Assembly (NCBI GenBank): GCA_900552465.1
Contig: URZO01000002.1
Span: forward strand, 1-64,000
Direction of reading: 5' to 3'
Source: an uncultured Parabacteroides sp.
Lineage (GTDB): Bacteria; Bacteroidota; Bacteroidia; Bacteroidales; Tannerellaceae
DNA length: 64,000 nucleotides
Shown here: positions 44,214 to 53,637 of the stretch, piece after piece
How positions within the stretch are numbered: the first letter of the stretch is position 1
Layout: the number at the start of each line of letters is the position of its first letter
Position numbers and translations under genes: made by a program
Notes under the pieces: model-generated
The model's input: the letters and a program-made list of their open reading frames with translations, nothing else
Told to the model about the DNA's origin: nothing
The model's database searches: none

Positions 44214-45134
44214 ATGAAAAGTAAAAGTTTAGTTTCTATCGATCAATGTTCCAAAGAGGACATTCTTCGTATTCTGGATAACGCCAGGAAGTTTGAAGCA
44301 AATCCGAACCGTAAGGTGCTGGAAGGCAAAGTAGCAGCGACCCTGTTCTTCGAACCTTCCACCCGTACCCGCCTCAGTTTTGAGACTGCCGTAAACCGGT
44401 TGGGCGGACGTGTAGTCGGCTTCTCCGATGCTTCCACGACCAGCTCTTCCAAAGGCGAAACACTGAAAGATACCATCCTGATGGTAAGTAACTATGTCGA
44501 TCTTATCATCATGCGCCATCATCTGGAAGGCGCAGCCCGCTACGCTTCGGAAGTAACGAATATCCCTATCATCAATGCCGGAGACGGTGCAAACCAACAT
44601 CCTTCACAGACCATGCTTGACTTGTATTCCATCCAAAAGACACAAGGCAAGCTGACCGATCTGACCATCACAATGGTGGGTGACTTGAAATACGGACGTA
44701 CCGTGCACTCGCTGATCGTAGGAATGTCTCATTTCAATCCGACATTCAACTTCATCGCTCCGAACGAACTCCGCATGCCGGACGAACAAAAGAACTTCTG
44801 CGACAAACACGGCATCAAATATAACGAATATACCGAATTTACGGAAGAGATCATCAACCAGACGGACATCCTGTACATGACCCGTGTACAACGCGAACGT
44901 TTCACCGACCTCGAAGAATACGAACGTGTGAAAAATGTGTATATACTGAAAAATGACATGCTGAAGAACAGCCGCGAAAACCTGCGTATCCTGCATCCGC
45001 TGCCTCGTGTAAACGAGATCGCATACGATGTGGACGACAATCCCAAAGCCTACTATATCCAGCAGGCGCGCAATGGATTGTTTGCCCGACAGGCCATCAT
45101 CTGTGAAGTATTGGGAATCCCTGTTGAAGAATAA
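44214..45134 (+). CDS. pyrB: Aspartate carbamoyltransferase, catalytic chain
   Basis: Cytosolic enzyme of pyrimidine synthesis joining carbamoyl phosphate and aspartate. The carbamoyl-phosphate loop is FFEPSTRTRLSFE (Ser49-Thr50-Arg51-Thr52-Arg53), and the HPLPRVNEIAYDVD motif lies near residue 262. Length 306 aa is standard. The regulatory chain gene follows after 54 bases, so the enzyme should be the allosteric E. coli-like dodecamer. Confidence 0.98.
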   Translation: MKSKSLVSIDQCSKEDILRILDNARKFEANPNRKVLEGKVAATLFFEPSTRTRLSFETAVNRLGGRVVGFSDASTTSSSKGETLKDTILMVSNYVDLIIMRHHLEGAARYASEVTNIPIINAGDGANQHPSQTMLDLYSIQKTQGKLTDLTITMVGDLKYGRTVHSLIVGMSHFNPTFNFIAPNELRMPDEQKNFCDKHGIKYNEYTEFTEEIINQTDILYMTRVQRERFTDLEEYERVKNVYILKNDMLKNSRENLRILHPLPRVNEIAYDVDDNPKAYYIQQARNGLFARQAIICEVLGIPVEE

Positions 45135-45188
45135 GAACCCAGTTCATTAATTTTCAATTATCAATTATCCATTTTCAATTATAAAGCT

Positions 45189-45653
45189 ATGTCAGCAGAA
45201 AAGAAAAAAGAATTACAGGTTGCCGCTTTAGAGAACGGCACAGCCATCGACCATATCCCCCCCAGCCAATTGTTCAAAGTCGCAAAATTGCTGGGACTAG
45301 AAAACATGGACAATACAATCACGATCGGTAACAACTTCCACAGCAACAAAATGGGATGTAAAGGTGTAATCAAGATCTCCGACAAATTCTTCTGCGATGC
45401 AGAGATCAACCGGATCGCACTAATTGCTCCGAATGTGATTCTGAATATCATTCGGGATTATGAGGTTGTAGAGAAAAAGACGGTTACTTTGCCGGACGAA
45501 CTGGTTGGTCTGGTAAAATGCAATAACCCGAAATGTATCACCAATAATGAACCGATGCCGACCCGCTTCGATGTGATCGACAAGGAAAAAGGCACAATCA
45601 AATGTCATTATTGCGAACGCAAGATCAACAAAGAAGATATTATCGTTAAATAA
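45189..45653 (+). CDS. pyrI: Aspartate carbamoyltransferase, regulatory chain
   Basis: Nucleotide-binding regulatory subunit, 154 aa. The N-terminal allosteric domain (LQVAALENGTAIDHIPPSQL) is followed by the zinc domain, with four cysteines in KCNNPKCITNN and IKCHYCERK. It partners PyrB. The gap before it consists of AT-rich short repeats (TTTTCAATTATCAATTATCC), a frequent intergenic filler in the phylum. Confidence 0.98.
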   Translation: MSAEKKKELQVAALENGTAIDHIPPSQLFKVAKLLGLENMDNTITIGNNFHSNKMGCKGVIKISDKFFCDAEINRIALIAPNVILNIIRDYEVVEKKTVTLPDELVGLVKCNNPKCITNNEPMPTRFDVIDKEKGTIKCHYCERKINKEDIIVK

Positions 45654-45668
45654 TTTATTCTATAATCT

Positions 45669-46235
45669 ATGAAGCAAGACTGGAAGCCCGGCACGATGAT
45701 CTATCCGCTACCTGCGGTAATGGTTAGTTGCGGCTCAGAGCCTTCAGAATATAATATCATAACCGTCGCATGGGTTGGTACGATCTGTACCAACCCTCCG
45801 ATGTGTTATATATCCGTTCGACCGGAACGTCACTCCTATCCGATCCTGAAAAAGAACATGGAGTTTGTGATCAATCTGACGACCCGCGAACTGGCATACG
45901 CAACCGACTGGTGCGGCGTTAACTCCGGCAAAGATCATGGCAAGTTTGAAGAGATGAAACTTACGCCCGGTAAAGCCTCGGTTGTCAATGCACCGATCAT
46001 TGAAGAGTGTCCGCTCTGCATCGAATGCCGGGTAAAAGATGTTATAGCGTTGGGGAGCCACGATATGTTTATTGCCGATGTAGTAAACGTGCAGGCTGAC
46101 GACAAATATCTGGATCCGGAAACAGGAGCTTTCGACATGCAACGTGCCGATCTGCTTGCCTATTCGCATGGTAAATATTACGGGTTAGGTGACTTTGTCG
46201 GTAAGTTCGGCTGGTCAGTCAAAAAGAAAAAATAA
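45669..46235 (+). CDS. Flavin reductase family protein
   Basis: FMN-binding split-barrel protein of 188 aa. The family motif is visible in ICTNPPMCYISVRPERHSYP, followed by NLTTRELAYATDWCGVNSGK. Such proteins bind FMN and often reduce it or act as flavoredoxins; electron donor and partner are unknown. It lies 15 bases after pyrI and 2 bases before the next gene, so it is probably in the pyrBI transcript. Confidence 0.88.
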   Translation: MKQDWKPGTMIYPLPAVMVSCGSEPSEYNIITVAWVGTICTNPPMCYISVRPERHSYPILKKNMEFVINLTTRELAYATDWCGVNSGKDHGKFEEMKLTPGKASVVNAPIIEECPLCIECRVKDVIALGSHDMFIADVVNVQADDKYLDPETGAFDMQRADLLAYSHGKYYGLGDFVGKFGWSVKKKK

Positions 46236-46237
46236 AG

Positions 46238-46966
46238 ATGAAGAAGATTTACCTGCTATTGCTGATAATACCTTTCTGCTTTCCGGTAAATGCCCAGAGA
46301 TTTATCGAAATAAAAGACAAGACATTCAACTGGGGAGGCAAAGTCGGAATGAACGCAGCATTTCCTATTGTTAATTCCATGACGATTGATGATGTGGAAA
46401 TGGAGGATATACGTCTGCAATATAAGGTAGGTTACCAAGCCTCAATATTTGCGCGGGTAAATATCGACCGTTTTTACATACAACCAAGCCTTACCTGGCA
46501 ATATTCGGAGGGGGACATTCGTTTCAACATTCCTCAGGAAGAAAGCATCCTGCCTGATGGGCCAGTCTTTCAGAATCCTGTCAGCAAAAACAAGATCACC
46601 TATAAAGCTGCCACACTCGAACTGCCGGTAATGGTTGGATATTACCTGGTCAAAGAAGGTCCTTATGCGTTAAGCATGATGTTTGGTCCTAATATCAAAT
46701 ACAACTACAAAAACCGCTATAATACAAATCTGACAGACACTCCCCGGGAATTTGTAGACAACAGTACACCCTTCGGGATCAGTCTTGCTGCCGGATTAGG
46801 AGTCAATATCTGGCGTCTCTTTTTCGATTTCAGCTATGAATTCGGGTTGAATGAGGTCGCATCCGATTTCCGCGAAATCGGCAATAACGGCGTTAGCAAG
46901 GAAGGAGCACTCAGTATTGACAAGCGAACGAATATCATGAGCTTCTCACTCGGCTTCCTATTCTAA
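46238..46966 (+). CDS. Outer-membrane beta-barrel (PorT-like porin family)
   Basis: Exported 242-aa protein: signal peptide ending in FPVNAQ, then alternating strands (WGGKVGMNAAFPIV, RFYIQPSLTWQYSEG, ALSMMFGPNIKYNYK) and a final FSLGFLF ending in Phe, as in outer-membrane barrels. It is 2 bases behind the flavin reductase gene. Its last 4 bases overlap the end of the convergent fmt gene. The function is unknown. Confidence 0.85.
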   Translation: MKKIYLLLLIIPFCFPVNAQRFIEIKDKTFNWGGKVGMNAAFPIVNSMTIDDVEMEDIRLQYKVGYQASIFARVNIDRFYIQPSLTWQYSEGDIRFNIPQEESILPDGPVFQNPVSKNKITYKAATLELPVMVGYYLVKEGPYALSMMFGPNIKYNYKNRYNTNLTDTPREFVDNSTPFGISLAAGLGVNIWRLFFDFSYEFGLNEVASDFREIGNNGVSKEGALSIDKRTNIMSFSLGFLF

Positions 46967-47937
46967 GAAACGACATATTCCCCAATTTGTTTAAAACCAT
47001 TCAGGAAATCTGTAATTGAGAGGCGTTTCTTTCCGGCAAGCTGAACAGAAAGAAGACGAAGATAGCCGCCCTCCACTGCGATATCCACATAGCTTTTCTT
47101 ATCCGTACAAATAGTGCCGACAGGCAAGTTATGGACGAACGGATGTTTTTCAGCCTGATATATTTTCAGTACGGTCGCCACACCTTCCGGAGACACGATC
47201 TCTGTCCAGGCAGCAGGATAAGGCGACAGGCCCCGGATAAAATCATAAATCTTTTTCAAGGGTTGATGCCAGTCGATACGGCAGGTTTCCTTAAATATCT
47301 TCGGAGCAGGACGAAGTTCTGCCGGGTCTTTGTAGAACTCTTCCTGAGGTATGGCATCTGTTTTTCCTTCCAGCAACAGGTCGACAGTTTCCAGAACCAG
47401 ACCGGCACCCATCGTCATCAGAGAGTCGTGTACGGTACCCACATCATCCGTATCAGCTATGGGAAGATGTTTCTGTCGGATGATCTTACCTGTATCGATC
47501 TCGTGCGTCAGGAAGAAGGTCGTTGCACCGGTTTCCGTATCCCCGTTGATGACCGCCCAATTGATCGGGGCCGCTCCCCGGTATTGGGGCAACAGGGAAG
47601 CATGGAGGTTGAACGTGCCCAGGCGAGGCATATTCCAAACGACTTCAGGCAGCATACGGAAGGCTACGACAATCTGTAGGTCGGCCTCCAATGCACGGAG
47701 CTCGGCGAGGAAGTCCTCGTTTTTAAGCTTTTCCGGCTGAAGCACCGGCAATCCCTTCGAAACAGCATATTGTTTTACAGGGCTTGCCTGTAAGACACTG
47801 CCATGGCGGCCCACCGGCTTATCCGGCATCGTGATTACGCCTACTACATTATATCCTCCTTCAACCAAGGCACGAAGGCTCTCCACTGCAAAGTCGGGAG
47901 TGCCCATATATACGATTCGCAAATCTTCTTTTTTCAT
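46963..47937 (-). CDS. fmt: Methionyl-tRNA formyltransferase
   Basis: Formylates initiator Met-tRNA in the cytosol. The N-terminal formyl-THF hydrolase fold starts LRIVYMGTPDFAVESLRAL; the catalytic region NLHASLLPQYRGAAPINWAV includes the Asn, His and SLLP motif. A C-terminal OB-like domain follows. Length 324 aa is standard. It is last in the operon yrdC - sugar transferase - ClC - fmt. Confidence 0.97.
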   Translation of the reverse strand: MKKEDLRIVYMGTPDFAVESLRALVEGGYNVVGVITMPDKPVGRHGSVLQASPVKQYAVSKGLPVLQPEKLKNEDFLAELRALEADLQIVVAFRMLPEVVWNMPRLGTFNLHASLLPQYRGAAPINWAVINGDTETGATTFFLTHEIDTGKIIRQKHLPIADTDDVGTVHDSLMTMGAGLVLETVDLLLEGKTDAIPQEEFYKDPAELRPAPKIFKETCRIDWHQPLKKIYDFIRGLSPYPAAWTEIVSPEGVATVLKIYQAEKHPFVHNLPVGTICTDKKSYVDIAVEGGYLRLLSVQLAGKKRLSITDFLNGFKQIGEYVVS

Positions 47938-47941
47938 CTTT

Positions 47942-49726
47942 TTAATCTCCTGAAAAGTTTTCTACCAGCACTTCGCGGTATGAGTTAAATATTTTTGACT
48001 TGGACATGAAGCCTATGTATCGTCCTTCCTCGTCCACAACTGGAAGGTTCCAGGCTTTCGTATCGTCAAAGATACGCATAATCTGCTCCATAGGTGTCCC
48101 TACCTGTATCTTGGCAGGGGCTGAGACCATGAACTTGGAAACATGGAACCGGTTATATAACTCCGGACGGAACATAATGTTCCGGATGTTATCAAGCAAG
48201 ACAAGCCCTAACAGAATACCCCGCTCATCGATAACCGGAAAGGTGTTTCGTCCGCTCTTGGCTATCACTTTCACCATATCGCCCAACGACATTTCGGGAG
48301 AGACGGTGAGGAAATCACGTTCGATCACACTGTCGGTATTGAGGAGTGTCAAGACGGCACGGTCCTTATGATGAGTCAGCAACTCGCCTTTCTGCGCCAG
48401 ACGCATCGAATAGATACTGTGAGGCAGAAACATCTTGATCGTGATATAGGAACTGACCGAGACAATCATCAAGGGAAGGAAAAGTTCATAGCCGCCGGTC
48501 AGCTCGGCAATAAGAAAGACACCGGTCAACGGCGCATGCATAACACCGGACATAATACCAGCCATTCCCAACAGGGCAAAGTTCTTCTCCGACAGATACA
48601 TCGTAAAGGGGAAAAAGTTAGACGCATGAGCAAATACGAAACCGGCAATACACCCCAAATACAAACTGGGTGCAAAAATACCACCGCATCCACCACCTGC
48701 ATTCGTCGCGCTCGAAGCGAAAACTTTAAACAGCAGAATCAACGTCAGGAAGATCTGTAACCCCCAATAGGTATCGTTCAGACCGTAGAACATACTCTTA
48801 TCCATGATATGTGTGAACTGTCCGTTCAGCAATGACGAAATCGTATCGTAACCTTCACCGTAGAGTGGCGGGAATACAAAAATCAACACACTCAGCATGA
48901 TACCCCCAACAAGGAATTTCTTCCAGTACTTGCCGAGTTTCCGGTACATACCCTCCACCCTGTTCATCACCTTCGTAAAATAGAGGGATACCAGGCCGCA
49001 GAATACGCCGAGCAGAAGGACGTATGGAATACGTTCGATCACAAACACTTCAGTCTGCGAGAAGGGAAACATCGCTTCCGTTCCCGTAAAGACGTAAGAG
49101 ACTGTCGCAGCCGTCACCGATGTGATAAGCAGAGGCAACACAGACGTCATCGTCAGGTCCAGCAGCAGTACTTCCACCACGAAGACCACTCCGGTTATCG
49201 GAGCCTTAAAAATACCGGAAATAGCCCCCGCCGCCCCACAACCGACAAGCAGCATCAGTGTCTTTTGCTCCATCCTGAACAACCGTCCCAGATTGGAACC
49301 GATCGCCGCTCCCGTCAATACGATAGGTGCCTCCGCTCCGACCGATCCACCAAAACCGATGGTGACAGAGCTCGCGACAATAGAAGTCCAGGTATTATGG
49401 GGTTTTATACGACTCTTACGCTGGGAAATAGCATACAGTATCTTCGTCACCCCATGACTGATATCATCCCGCACGATATACTTGACAAACAAACCGGCAA
49501 GCAAAATACCGATCACCGGATAAAGCAGGTAGAGGTAGTTCGCCCCGTCCTGGTTAAAGTTTCCGGTCAACCAATGTTGAATATGATGAATAATCCATTT
49601 CAAGATAATGGCAGCTGCTGCCGTACAGATCCCGACCAGAAGACTGACGATCAAAATAAAATTTTTCTCTTTTATATGCTTATCCCGCCACAGCAGGAAC
49701 CGATAGAATAATCCTTCGTTTACCAT
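47942..49726 (-). CDS. ClC-family chloride channel/antiporter with CBS pair
   Basis: Membrane chloride transporter of 594 aa. The ion path is marked by GFGGSVGAEAPIVLTGAAIG (with the gating Glu) and by the late GIFAPSLYLG motif. About ten further helices are followed by two cytosolic CBS domains (about 465-590: FPVIDERGILLGLV and LPVVDEEGRYIGFM), which usually sense nucleotides. It may serve acid or osmotic tolerance. Gaps of 1 and 4 bases to its neighbours show tight operon packing. Confidence 0.95.
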   Translation of the reverse strand: MVNEGLFYRFLLWRDKHIKEKNFILIVSLLVGICTAAAAIILKWIIHHIQHWLTGNFNQDGANYLYLLYPVIGILLAGLFVKYIVRDDISHGVTKILYAISQRKSRIKPHNTWTSIVASSVTIGFGGSVGAEAPIVLTGAAIGSNLGRLFRMEQKTLMLLVGCGAAGAISGIFKAPITGVVFVVEVLLLDLTMTSVLPLLITSVTAATVSYVFTGTEAMFPFSQTEVFVIERIPYVLLLGVFCGLVSLYFTKVMNRVEGMYRKLGKYWKKFLVGGIMLSVLIFVFPPLYGEGYDTISSLLNGQFTHIMDKSMFYGLNDTYWGLQIFLTLILLFKVFASSATNAGGGCGGIFAPSLYLGCIAGFVFAHASNFFPFTMYLSEKNFALLGMAGIMSGVMHAPLTGVFLIAELTGGYELFLPLMIVSVSSYITIKMFLPHSIYSMRLAQKGELLTHHKDRAVLTLLNTDSVIERDFLTVSPEMSLGDMVKVIAKSGRNTFPVIDERGILLGLVLLDNIRNIMFRPELYNRFHVSKFMVSAPAKIQVGTPMEQIMRIFDDTKAWNLPVVDEEGRYIGFMSKSKIFNSYREVLVENFSGD

Positions 49727-49727
49727 C

Positions 49728-51128
49728 TTAAATACCTTTACCTGTAATTACTGTTTTAACTGTATAGATCAGAATTGTCAGATCCAGTGTCAGCGACATA
49801 TTTTCGTAATATAATATATCATATTCCATACGTTCTATCATTTTATCCACATTCTCGGCATAGCCGTACTTCACCATGCCTAACGAAGTAATGCCCGGAC
49901 GAACGTTATGTAACAAATAATAATAGGGAGCCGTTTTTACGATCTCGTCAATAAAATATTTCCGTTCGGGACGAGGTCCGACCAGCGACATATTCCCTTT
50001 CAGTACGTTCCAGAACTGAGGCAGTTCATCCAGCCGGTACTTCCGCATGATCCGCCCGAACGGTGTAATGCGGCAGTCGTCCTCCGAAGCAAGCAACGGT
50101 CCGTTTTCCTCCGCATCCACATACATAGTCCGGAACTTATACATCATAAACGGCTCGCCGAGATAGCCGATCCTTTCCTGACGGAAAAAGACAGGCCCCG
50201 GAGAATCTTTCTTCACCCGCCAGGCTATATAGACAAATAGCGGGGAAAGAAGAATCAGGGCGACTACCGAGCAAACCTTATCCAGAAAAAGCTTAATATT
50301 CTGTTCAGCCGGTGAAAAATTATTGTCTGTCACATCGACTAAAGGGATTCCCCGAATGGTCCGGATCTGAATTTTCGACAACATATTGAACCGGTCTGCC
50401 AATACTTTTATTGGCCGTTTGTAACGATAAAGCGAATAGAGGATAGCTAACAACTCCTTATTGTTTCTCGATTCGACAGCCAAAACAATCTCATCGACAT
50501 TCCCATTCTCCATCAATGCCGGAATATCCTGCACCGTCCCCAATACCTGGGCACGATCGGCTTTGATGGCTGTCTTGTCATTCTCCGAAACAAAACCGTA
50601 AATATTATATCCCATCCGATACAGATCGCGGGCGATACGGACAGCCTTTCCTCCGGCACCGACCACCAGCACATTCATCGCCCATTCCCGGCTCTTTATC
50701 TTGCTGACACCGTCCTGTGTAATCAGCAGGCGTGGAATATAAGTCACGATGAACTGCAAACCGAACAGGCCGAAGAACAGCTTATAGTATACCTTGATCG
50801 AACGGGGAATATCGTCGAGCATCAGGACAAAGAATACAACAAGCGTCCCGATCAGCACCGTAATAAACGTCGTAAACAACTCGGTCAGACGGGATTTCCC
50901 AAACGGCTTATTATAGTATCCGGAGAAATAATAAAGAATCAGCCAGAAGAAAGGAATCAATGCCTGTCCAATAAGCACACCCGGATATTGCAGGTAGTCG
51001 AGCAGACTGCTTGCCCCCTCGTCGATAGCAAACACCTCATAACGAAGGATATTGAACAGCAACCATGCAACGGAAGCCGATATATAATCCGATAATATGT
51101 ATTTCCCGGCCTGCTTGCTCTTCTTCAT
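49728..51128 (-). CDS. Undecaprenyl-phosphate sugar phosphotransferase (WcaJ/WbaP type)
   Basis: Polyisoprenyl-phosphate hexose-1-phosphate transferase that starts a surface glycan. Four or five N-terminal helices, a Rossmann-like middle domain (VLVVGAGGKAVRIARDLYRM), and the C-terminal catalytic domain with KKDSPGPVFFRQERIGYLGE, then KFRTMYVDAEENG and SLVGPRPERKYF. Length 466 aa is usual. No other glycan-assembly gene is adjacent, so it may serve a general glycosylation or capsule pathway encoded elsewhere. Confidence 0.94.
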   Translation of the reverse strand: MKKSKQAGKYILSDYISASVAWLLFNILRYEVFAIDEGASSLLDYLQYPGVLIGQALIPFFWLILYYFSGYYNKPFGKSRLTELFTTFITVLIGTLVVFFVLMLDDIPRSIKVYYKLFFGLFGLQFIVTYIPRLLITQDGVSKIKSREWAMNVLVVGAGGKAVRIARDLYRMGYNIYGFVSENDKTAIKADRAQVLGTVQDIPALMENGNVDEIVLAVESRNNKELLAILYSLYRYKRPIKVLADRFNMLSKIQIRTIRGIPLVDVTDNNFSPAEQNIKLFLDKVCSVVALILLSPLFVYIAWRVKKDSPGPVFFRQERIGYLGEPFMMYKFRTMYVDAEENGPLLASEDDCRITPFGRIMRKYRLDELPQFWNVLKGNMSLVGPRPERKYFIDEIVKTAPYYYLLHNVRPGITSLGMVKYGYAENVDKMIERMEYDILYYENMSLTLDLTILIYTVKTVITGKGI

Positions 51129-51130
51129 TT

Positions 51131-51691
51131 TTATCTGATTACCTGAATAACGCCCCCTTCTCCTAATTTAATGATATTGGAAGGCTTAGCCTTGCTCATA
51201 TCATCCTGGCGATACTTCACTATATAATCGACACCGTTTTTAATAACATCCGATATTTCGCCGAAATTAGCCGGAGAAGGTTCTCCGCTTATATTTGCCG
51301 ACGTTGAAACCAGCGGTTTACGGAAACGCGCACATAACTTGCGGGAAAACTCTTCGTTCGTTATCCGGATCCCGACGCTGCCGTCTTCCCCAAGCAGGTT
51401 ACCGGCCAGGTTTCTCGCATGCGGATAGATGACCGTCAACGGCTTATCGGCCACTTCTATCAGATCCCAGGCTATATCGGGAATCTCCGGCACATACATA
51501 CTCAACTTTGCCGTCGTATCGGTCAGAACCAACATAGCCTTATTGTCTATTCTTCTCTTCAGCTCGTACACTCTTTGTACGGCTTTCTCATTTGTCGCAT
51601 CACAACCTATCCCCCAGATTGTATCTGTCGGATAAAGTATTATACCTCCCGCCTGCATGATTTCACAGGCTTTTTGAATATCGTCTGTCAT
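51131..51691 (-). CDS. Threonylcarbamoyl-AMP synthase (Sua5/YrdC family)
   Basis: Makes threonylcarbamoyl-AMP for the t6A modification of ANN-reading tRNAs. Family signatures are GGIILYPTDTIWGIGCDATN, then LKRRIDNKAMLVL, and the SANISGEPSP segment near residue 134. Length 186 aa is that of the YrdC form without the extra Sua5 domain. It is first in the leftward operon; a TACATTTG box on the minus strand (51718-51711) is a likely -7 element. Confidence 0.94.
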   Translation of the reverse strand: MTDDIQKACEIMQAGGIILYPTDTIWGIGCDATNEKAVQRVYELKRRIDNKAMLVLTDTTAKLSMYVPEIPDIAWDLIEVADKPLTVIYPHARNLAGNLLGEDGSVGIRITNEEFSRKLCARFRKPLVSTSANISGEPSPANFGEISDVIKNGVDYIVKYRQDDMSKAKPSNIIKLGEGGVIQVIR

Positions 51692-51903
51692 TGTTTTCTA
51701 AATAATGTCACAAATGTACAAATCATTCGCGGACTTTATTATAAAAAGTAGAGAAAATGTATTTTAATAAAAATGTATGCGGCTAAACAGGATTATCCAT
51801 TTATATTACCTAACTTTACGGATTGAAATATATTGGAGATTTTGTTGCTATCAGCTTCACATCCAATATATCCGGGACGATAAAAAGAAAAAAACAATAT
51901 ATA

Positions 51904-53628
51904 ATGATTACAAGATGGAACTTTCAAACCCCAACAGAAGAAGAGTTACATAAAAGAGATAAGTTGGCTACTGAGCTGGGACTCAGTCCGGTCGTATGTC
52001 TTTTGCTCGTTCAACGAGGACTGACTACTGTTGAAGAGGTGAAGAAATTCTTTAAACCCAGCCTGAACGACCTGCACGATCCGTTCCTTATGCCGGATAT
52101 GGAAAAGGCAGTCAAGCGTCTGAACAAGGCTCTGGGTAATAAAGAAAAGATTTTGGTTTACGGTGACTATGATGTAGACGGCACGACTGCCGTTTCACTG
52201 GTCTACAAGTTTTTACGCCCCTATTCATCTACATTGGATTACTACATTCCGGACCGGTATGACGAAGGGTACGGGATATCGTATAAGGGGATTAATTATG
52301 CGAAGGAGAACGGGATTACACTTATAATCTCACTCGACTGCGGCATCAAAGCGATCGAAAAGATCGAATATGCCAAGGAATTGGGTATCGACTTCATTAT
52401 CTGTGACCACCACATGCCGGACGACACGCTGCCGGATGCAGTAGCTGTGCTGGATGCCAAACGGGTAGACTCGGTCTATCCGTATGAACATCTGTCGGGA
52501 TGCGGTGTCGGTTTCAAATTTATGCAGGCATTTGCCAAAAGTAATAACTTCCCGTTTGCCGACCTGGAGAAGCTGTTGGAACTAACGGCTGTCAGCATCG
52601 CTTCGGACATCGTCCCCATCACGGGCGAAAACCGTATACTGGCCTATTACGGTCTGAAACAGCTCAACAGCAATCCGAGCCTCGGACTGAAAGGGATCAT
52701 CGACATCTGCGGTCTGTCCGGGAAAGAGATCACCATCAGCGACATCGTCTTCAAGATCGGACCGCGTATCAATGCCTCCGGGCGCATGATGAACGGGAAG
52801 GAAGCTGTCGAACTGTTACTGGCAAAAGATGTGGACAGCGCAAGGGAGAAAAGCGAAAGTATCAACCAATATAACGAAGAGCGCCGCGAACTGGACAAGA
52901 AGATCACGGACGAAGCGAATGCCATCATCGACGAGTTTCAGAACATGGAAGACCGCAAGGCGATCATCGTCTATAACCCGGGCTGGCACAAGGGCGTAAT
53001 CGGTATCGTGGCTTCCCGCCTGACGGAGAAGTATTACCGTCCGGCAGTCGTACTGACCAAATCATCCGAACTGATCACGGGTTCCGCCCGCTCGGTAACG
53101 GGGTTTGATATATATAAGGCGATCGAAAGCTGCCGCGACCTGTTGGAAAACTTCGGCGGACACACTTACGCAGCCGGACTCTCCCTGAGAGAAGAGAACC
53201 TGGAAGCCTTCACCGAACGTTTCCTCAAGCTGGCAGCCGACGAGATCATCCCCGAACAGATGATTCCCCAGCTCGATGTCGACGCCGTACTGGACCTGCA
53301 GGACATCAATCCCAAATTCATGAGCGAGCTGAAGAAGATGAACCCCTTCGGCCCGGACAACCAGAAGCCGGTGTTCTGTTCTTTCGGTGTGAAGGACTAC
53401 GGGACCAGCAAGTTGGTTGGGAAAGAACTGGAGCATATCAAGCTGGAACTGATCGACGACAAATCGAACACACCGATACACGGTATTGCTTTCGGCATGC
53501 GCCAGCACAATACCCACATCAAAAACATGAAACCTTTCAACATCTGTTACACCATTGAAGAGAACACCTACAACGGCAACACGTCGTTGCAACTCATGGT
53601 GAAGGACATCAAGGAAAACGAGATGTGA
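51904..53628 (+). CDS. recJ: Single-stranded-DNA exonuclease RecJ
   Basis: A 5'-3' exonuclease acting on single-stranded DNA in repair and recombination. DHH-family motifs are seen: YGDYDVDGTTAVSLVYKF, CDHHMPDD (motif III), and the DHHA1 part with SGRMMNGKEAVELLL and SARSVTGFDIYKAIESC. A C-terminal OB domain follows. The frame is open 27 codons further upstream, but the ATG at 51904 (MITRWNF) is the usual start. RecQ follows 9 bases after the stop, so both form an operon. Confidence 0.96.
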   Translation: MITRWNFQTPTEEELHKRDKLATELGLSPVVCLLLVQRGLTTVEEVKKFFKPSLNDLHDPFLMPDMEKAVKRLNKALGNKEKILVYGDYDVDGTTAVSLVYKFLRPYSSTLDYYIPDRYDEGYGISYKGINYAKENGITLIISLDCGIKAIEKIEYAKELGIDFIICDHHMPDDTLPDAVAVLDAKRVDSVYPYEHLSGCGVGFKFMQAFAKSNNFPFADLEKLLELTAVSIASDIVPITGENRILAYYGLKQLNSNPSLGLKGIIDICGLSGKEITISDIVFKIGPRINASGRMMNGKEAVELLLAKDVDSAREKSESINQYNEERRELDKKITDEANAIIDEFQNMEDRKAIIVYNPGWHKGVIGIVASRLTEKYYRPAVVLTKSSELITGSARSVTGFDIYKAIESCRDLLENFGGHTYAAGLSLREENLEAFTERFLKLAADEIIPEQMIPQLDVDAVLDLQDINPKFMSELKKMNPFGPDNQKPVFCSFGVKDYGTSKLVGKELEHIKLELIDDKSNTPIHGIAFGMRQHNTHIKNMKPFNICYTIEENTYNGNTSLQLMVKDIKENEM

Positions 53629-53637
53629 AGGGATGCG

